Shown here: positions 57,889 through 64,000 of the stretch, piece by piece
Position numbering within the stretch: the first letter of the stretch is position 1
Layout: each line of letters begins with the position of its first letter
Source of the DNA: Closterium sp. NIES-65
Lineage: Eukaryota; Streptophyta; Zygnematophyceae; Desmidiales; Closteriaceae
Direction of reading: 5' to 3'
Assembly (NCBI GenBank): GCA_948144175.1
Contig: CANXME010000417.1
Location: 37,643-101,642 of the forward strand
DNA length: 64,000 nucleotides
The notes under the pieces: model-generated
Told to the model about the DNA's origin: nothing
The model's input: the letters and a program-made list of their open reading frames with translations, nothing else
Database searches by the model: none
Program-made: the position numbers and the translations under genes

Positions 57889-60800
57889 TCAAGGGGTGAG
57901 CAAGTGAGGCAAGACAGGCACAAGACCCAGCTGAGTGCAGAAGCGCTGATGATCACAAGGCGGAAGTGCCTTGGTGAAAACATCAGCAGTGTTGGCCTCA
58001 GAGGCCACGTACGCAAGTCGCAACTGACCACGCTGCTGCAACTCACGAGCAAGAAAGTAGCGGAGAGCAATGTGCTTCGTTCTGTGCTCCAGGCGCTGCT
58101 CCCGACACAAGGCCAGCATGGCCTTGTTGTCTACGTACAGCACTGGAGGAGAACGAGGCGGCTCTCCGAGGTCAGTCAGCAGGTAGGTGAGCCAGCGAAG
58201 CTCCTGTGCAGCCATGGCCCCGGCGTAGATCTCAGCCTCACAACTGGAGCTGAGAACAGAAGACGAGCGAGTAGCCCGCCACGAAATAGAGCCGGAACCA
58301 AGACTGAAGGTGTAACCCTGTGACGACCGCTGCGTAGCCTGGTCGTCAGCCCAAGAAGCGTCCGCGTGCCCAGTGAGGACCACTGGACTCCGCCCTCAAA
58401 GCACTAGCCCCATGTCCGACGTACTGCACAAGTAGCGCAACACCCTCTTCGCTGCAGCCATGTGCTCTGGTCTGTGTCTCCCATGAGCAACATAGCGTGC
58501 AAGAATGCTAAGAGGGTATGCAAGGTCAGGTCGCGTGCAGGTCATCAGGTACATGAGGCAGCCAACAAGCTCTGGGTACGGGCCACTCGGCTCTACGGAC
58601 TCATCCGAAGGCAGAGCTGAGAGCGAGTGGCGAGTAGACAGAGGAGTGGCCTGAGGCGAGGAGTACGTGAAGCCGAAGCGCTGAAGGACCTGCTACACCA
58701 TGTGTGACTGAGTCAAGGTAATGGTGCGGCGTGCTCTGTCCCGGGTAATCTGCAAGCCAAGGTAGCTGCGCAGTTCACCCAGGTCTGTGCACGTGTGTCT
58801 CTTCTGCAGCTCGGACTTCACGTGGGCGAGTCCAGTAGTATCAGCTGTGGCAAAGACCAAGTCGTCGACGTACACGAGGATGTAGAACGGCAGCAGAGAG
58901 GTGTCCGGTGCGCAGAAACAACGACGGGTCAGCAGTAGAGGGAGCAAACCCAAGAGCCGCAAGCGTAGTCCTCAGTGTGTCGTGCCACTCGCGCGGTGCC
59001 TGGCGGAGACCGTAGACTGGCCGTCGGAGGCTCCACTGGGTGCTAGGAGGGAAAGTCCCAGTGAAACCAGGTGGACGGCGCAGCCAGATCTCCTCGTGCA
59101 GGCTACCCTGCAGGAAAGCAGTGCTGAAGTCAAGGGAGTGAAGCTCGTAGTCACGCTGAGCGGCTATGTGTAGCAGCACCCAAAGAGTGGTCATCTTCGG
59201 GGTGGGAGAGAAGGTCTGAAAGTAGTCAACTCCCTGTTGCTGACTGAAGCCACGAGCCACGTACCGCGCCTTGAAGACAGGTGGAGAGCCTGGCGGCCGC
59301 TTCACCCTTAAGATCCACATGCCACTGACGATGTTCGCCCCAGGAGGAGGAACCGCGTCAACGTAGGTGCCTGTGGACTTCCAGGAAGCCATCTCTGCAT
59401 CCATAGTTGCCTGCCACTGAGAGGAGTAGGGACCCTCTACGGCCTCCGCGTAAGAGCGCGGAGTCGGGATGTCTAGTGCATCCGGGTCTCCCTCAGGGGT
59501 AAGCAGTACGGACGCGAGATGAGGTGAAGCAGCAGCCACACACTGGAACTCCTCCTGCCTGTCCTCAAGGACGTCTGTGCCAAGAGCACACTCACCCTCG
59601 ACGGACGGAGGACAGACAGACGCAGACTCAGCAACAAGACTAGCAGCGTAGTCTAGACGACAGCGAGCAGCAAAGTCGACGAGCTCAGCAACAAGAGCAG
59701 ACGCAGCAGTGGACTCAAAAGAGGGGTCACTGACGACACTAGCAAGGAGACGTGTGACGGTAGGACTGGCAGCACGAAGAGAGTCCGACTCCGGGTCGGC
59801 AAGCGCAGGAAGAGAGGACTCAGGAGGAGAAGGCAAAGGGACACGCAGAGGAGCAGTGGACGGACGCAGAGACATCCGGTGCGTGCCAGGGACAGGAGGA
59901 GGACGCTGACGCGAATCGCGACCACTAGCGCAAGCAGCACGAACAGGCGACGCGGGACGAGACGAAGGCTCACGACGCTCAGCAAGACCTCCAGTAGGAC
60001 CAGTGTAAGGTGAGGGAGCAGGCAGTGGGGAGGCGGGCGGTAACTGTGACTCTGACTGGACAGGCGGTGGACACTCTATAGGAGGAGAAGGACCAAGAAC
60101 CTGCTGAAGGAGCGGAACGAAGTACGGCCGAGGCCGCGCGGCGACTCCAGACACAGCAAGGACAGCACCAGCACCCTCAGCGGCAGCACCAGCGCCAACA
60201 GCACCTGCAGCTGCAGGACCTCCAGCAGTACTAGCAGCACCCGCAGCAGGACCACCGCCAGGACTGACAGTAGTAGCCTCAGCGCCAACACCCTCAACAG
60301 CTCCACCTCCAGTCGTACCCGCAGGCCCAGCTGCTCCAGCACTCCCAGGACGAGCACCTCCGGGACCGGCGGCACCAGCATCCTCAGCGGCCGAAGAAGC
60401 TCCAGCTCCAGCAGTAAGCCTCCAGCGCCGGACAAACCACTCGCGCAGCTCCTGTGGAGAGAGTGGCTCCCGCCGAGACAAAGCACCTTGAGAACCTCCA
60501 GGCCCAACACCGCCAGACGCCACACGAGCAGGTCCAGCGGCCGCTGGCTCCGCACCACCAGGCTCAGTAGCTCCTGACGCAGCAACCCCAGGCTCAGCAC
60601 CCCCAGTCGTAGCACCCCCGGGCTCAGCACCCCCAGTCGCAGTACCCCCAAGCCCAGCACCCCTAGTCGTAGCACCCCCAGGCTCAGCATCCCCAGCCGC
60701 AGCACCCCCAGCCTCAGCACCCCCAGGCTCAGCACCCACGCGCGCAACACCCTCAGAGTCAGCACCCCCAGGCTGAGCACCCGCAGCAGTACCAGAGTCA

Positions 60801-62484
60801 CCAGCAACCTTGACCGGCTCGACTGCGTCTACCTGGGACAACACCTGAAGGGGCAGGACCCTGAGGGGGGAGGGGGTCTACCGGGGGGGGACCTGGCACA
60901 AGGAAGTGCGGTGGTGGGGGGAGGGAAGGAGTGCGGTAGGGGAAGAGGCGGTATTAGGGGACTGACTCGTCGAACGTGACGTCCTGGGAGGACAGAACAC
61001 GATGAGAGGTGGGGTGGTAGAACTGCCACCCAGGGGCGTCAGGGGGGAAGCCAAGGAAGACACAGGGAGCAGCACGAGGGGACAGCTTGTCCGCAGACAA
61101 GTCGCGGACAAACGCCCGAGATCCCCAGACACGGAACGTAGACGCATCGCCGACCTTCCCCGTCCACAGCAAGGCTGGGGAGGTCTCCGGCCTGGAGACC
61201 CTGGGGTGAAGGTTGATCTGATGCGCCGCGTACCGAACCACAAACGGCCACAGAAAAATGGGGGGCAGCCGCATGCATCATGGACGTACGAGCGACGTCC
61301 ATGACCATGCCAATGCGGCGCTCAGCAATCCCATTTTGCTGTGGAGAGTCCGGAAGCGTAAAGGTCTGGCGGATGCCTCGCGCACGACAGTAGGCTCGCA
61401 GAAGGCCAGAGGAGATCTCTCCGCCACGGTCAGACTGCAGACGCAGAACAGGAAAGTCCGAGCCGAAGCTCTTCCTGAGCCGGAGACGAGCTGCGCGGAT
61501 CCAGTCGATCAACACCTCAGTGACATCACCCTTGCTGCGCAAGGGGAAGACTGTGGTGTAACGCGAGTAGTCGTCAACCACCTGCAGGAAGTAGCGCTCG
61601 TGACCCTGTCCACGGACGCGGGCTGGGCCCCACACGTCCATGTGAAGCGTCTGCAGCGGGGCCTCTATCGGGGGAAACTGAGAGGAGTGAGGGGCAGCCC
61701 GGAGCCGCCCCTCGACACAGGGGACTCAGGAAGGACCAGGCCCCGGAGGAAGGGGAGGGAGGGACCGGGGAAGACCAGAGACAAGGACACGGGAAGCCAT
61801 GCCTCGGAGACGAGGCAGGGAGGGGTGACCAAGACGGTGGTGCCTGAGGAGAGTCTCGTGAGACAGGAGGCGACACGAGCAGGGGGCAGAGTCAGGACCA
61901 GACCTAGACGCTGCAGCAAACACCTGACCCGACGCAGCTACCTGGCCAGAAGCAGGGACAGGAGGGGACCCAGTGGTCAGGGTGTAGAGGCTCGACCCCG
62001 GCCGACGCGCAAACGTGGCCAGGTGCCGGCCCGTGCGAGGGTCTGAGCAGTGGGTCACACCGCTGACTCGCAGGAGTAAACTGGTGAACCCCCGTATCCT
62101 GCAGGTCAGCACCACTCACCAAGTTGGTAGAGAACGAGGGGATGTAAAGACCAGACAAGGTGCCAGAGGGGGCAGCCGGACACGGGAGGACAGTGGAGAA
62201 GTGAGAGGGGACAGGACCCCCAGAGGGTCTGCCAGGGAGACTGCAACCGGCCGACCAAGCGGCGTGAGTGTGGTGCGGTCTCGAAAGAAGGAGCGAGAAG
62301 CCCCCGAGTCAAGTGTGAAGGTGAGGGAGGCCGAAGCCGACGCGGTACCTGAGAGCGCAGCCTCACCAGTACCTGAGGGCGCAGACGCGCTGGCACCTAG
62401 AGCAGCAGCCTCACTAGCACCTAGCGCAACAGTACCAATGCCCGGGTCGGGCGGGAAACACCGGTAACAGTCACCCTCCATCAC
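57889..62484 (-). pseudogene. Element 4 pol (broken)
   Basis: Frames from right to left: 62484-62116, protease with intact LDSGASRSFF; 62115-61726, pre-integrase (LLRHHRLGHPSLPRL); 61641-61039, integrase with MDVWGP, SDRGGEIS and QQNGIAERRIG, so all three catalytic acidic residues survive; 60844-58841, the Gly/Ala linker, the RT start and DFSTAFLQG; 58962-58693, YILVYVDDL, ending at a TAG where element 3 has CAG; 58383-57889, RNase H (SCEAEIYAGAMAAQEL, VDNKAM, ADVFTKAL). At least four frame breaks are present. The linker at 60160-60790 is built of short repeats with consensus GGGGGTGCTGAGCCTG on the minus strand. Confidence 0.88.
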
Positions 62485-63844
62485 TAATAGTCACATCATA
62501 CATGGCAGCAAGGATAGCATCAAAGTCAAGATCATAGATAGCGACACCTGCCCTAGACAGCTCTCCCCAGCGGGGATCTCACTAGCCTCCGGGAACTGCT
62601 GACGCCAAGCGTCCGTCACGAGGCCAAAGCAGCACTGGGTGGGGTGGGCACCCCCACACTTCTCACCCGCGCGGGTCGCCGGAGCGAAGGACGTAGGTGC
62701 ACGGGCCAAAACCCCCACCACGCTGACGCTGCGTGTACCACTCACGGAAGCTGCTGAGGAGGAGGGATGTCCCGAGAACGCTGCTGCTGCTGCTGCTGGC
62801 GCTTGACCACCACCGGAGCTGCTCCGCTGCGAAGCACCACCCCGACCAGCTCCACCTCCTCCACCACCGCCGCCTCCACCTCCGCCACCACCGCCGCCTC
62901 CGCTCCCACCGCTACCGCCTTCCGCCTCCGCTGCTGCCACTGACACCTCCAACCCCGCCACCACTCCCACCGCCACCCACACTCCCTCCGCCGCCTCCAC
63001 CAGCCACCTCCACCACCACCCCGCTAGCTCCACCCGCGCCCTTGCCCCCCTTGCCCTTGCCAGAGCGGCGTCTCCCCGCTAGGGGCAGACGCCGCACCGA
63101 CCGATTCAAGACCAACGAGGTCGGCCGCGGCAGCAGAGGCGACAGAGGGCAACAGGGGGGAAGGGGAACACCCCTCAAAGATGGGGGGTGCGAGGGTCAC
63201 CACGAGGAGGCTCCTACAGTGACTATGCTCTTCTCCGGCTGCTAGGAGGTGCCTTCTCTAGGAGGTCAACAGTGAGAGTGGTGGGACAGACTGAGAGAAA
63301 GTGGTCCCTGACTACGCGAAGGGATCACGGAGACGGGGTGACTATATAATAGAGAGTGATGTACAATGGGGGGGGGGGTTCTTGGCGCAGAACTCAGCAG
63401 GAAGCGCGGCGCGGTAGCGAGTGTCACTAGTGCGGAGGTGCGTATGAGGTCAGGCGCTGTGGGAAAGGCAGCAAGGTCAGGAAAGAGGTACGGTAGCATG
63501 AGGCGGCTCAGTGCAGCAGTGGCAGGGGAAAGAATTAGCGTGCAACTACAGCGTCGTACAGGTCTGAGCACTCTTGTACTGACTAAAGTGCCGCGCTCAG
63601 TGGTAGGTCATGTGGCGACGCACAGCAAGACGTGCAATAGCATCGGCGAGTGGCCCACTGTGAGCGAACAGTGGCGTCGGCATCGGCAGCAGGGGCAGGG
63701 GAAAGCACCAGAGGTGATGTCAAAGAGGGAGAGACCGTCTGCCCTAAATCGCACTGTAGGAAAAGGTGGCAGGTCATCTACCCAAACCTCAAAGTCAATA
63801 GCTTGACCCTCAGTGTCAAAAGCGAGAACATTGGGGGTAGCCAT
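62485..63844 (-). pseudogene. Element 4 gag (broken)
   Basis: The Met at 63844 starts MATPNVLAFDTEGQAIDFEV, matching element 3 gag. The frame breaks soon after (SGAFPCPCC...), the middle survives in pieces (63571-63266: PATAALSRLMLPYLFPDLAAFP) and the tail (63178-62491) encodes the Gly-rich tract. Several frameshifts separate them. From 63845 to 64000 is leader sequence with CAGCAG-type repeats. Confidence 0.85.
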
Positions 63845-64000
63845 GACAGCATAGACTAGCAGTACCAAACTGTAGTACAGGCAGGCAGTGCAGTGACAGA
63901 AGCGCTGCTCTCACCAGACAGGGCGTGACGGGCGGGTCAGCTCAGCAGTACAGCAGCACGGCAACACGGCTGCTCAGACGGCACAGCACAGCAGCAACTG

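Larger units (their letters stand above)
57561..64000 (-). mobile_element. Element 4: decayed copia element of the element 3 family, cut by the window edge
   Basis: A minus-strand element whose 3' LTR (57561-57681) shares the core GTGTAGGCTATAGTGGGGTA with the element 3 LTRs. Its gag-pol lies from 63844 down to 57889. The gag start, Gly-rich tail, protease, integrase, Gly/Ala linker, RT and RNase H are all recognisable and very close to element 3 but broken. The 5' LTR is beyond the window. Confidence 0.9.

Overview
The window looks like nuclear DNA of a green-lineage (streptophyte) photosynthetic eukaryote. It holds only two host genes. One is a very large sacsin-type gene whose product ends in a RING finger, an architecture known from plant sacsin homologues. 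The other is a nuclear gene for plastid ribosomal protein bL31c. Both have canonical GT-AG introns, and the window also carries several Ty1/copia retrotransposons. High GC, long introns and coding microsatellites (Gly, Ser, Ala, Gln, Glu runs) would fit a charophyte alga such as a zygnematophyte, but the taxon is a low-confidence inference.

Left third (1-20824): a nested copia cluster. An old, decayed element on the minus strand (element 2) runs off the left edge and ends at its 5' LTR near 20824. Two younger elements split it. Element 1 (82-7850, minus strand) has 1188-bp LTRs about 99.6% identical, a perfect 5-bp target duplication TAGGA and an uninterrupted 1718-codon gag-pol. Element 3 (11204-18934, plus strand) has 132-bp LTRs and a gag-pol broken by stops and frameshifts. 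Removing element 1 or element 3, each with one copy of its target duplication, locally restores element 2's reading frame, which proves the nesting order.

Middle (21699-53330, plus strand): an 18-exon gene of about 31.6 kb encoding a sacsin-like protein of about 7,110 residues. It has two canonical GHKL/HSP90-type ATPase modules, a third degenerate one, and a C-terminal coiled coil plus C3HC4 RING. A hAT-type MITE with an 8-bp target duplication sits in intron 3.

Right (53891-56471, minus strand): the three-exon bL31c gene, tail to tail with the sacsin gene. From 57561 to the right edge lies element 4, a decayed minus-strand copia element of the same family as element 3.

The most unusual signal is shared by both host genes. 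Most exon-intron junctions are accompanied, on the intron side only, by one to five diverged same-orientation copies of the neighbouring exon end. The copies often still carry the splice site, and at least two sets have expanded into minisatellites. I call these copies exon echoes below.
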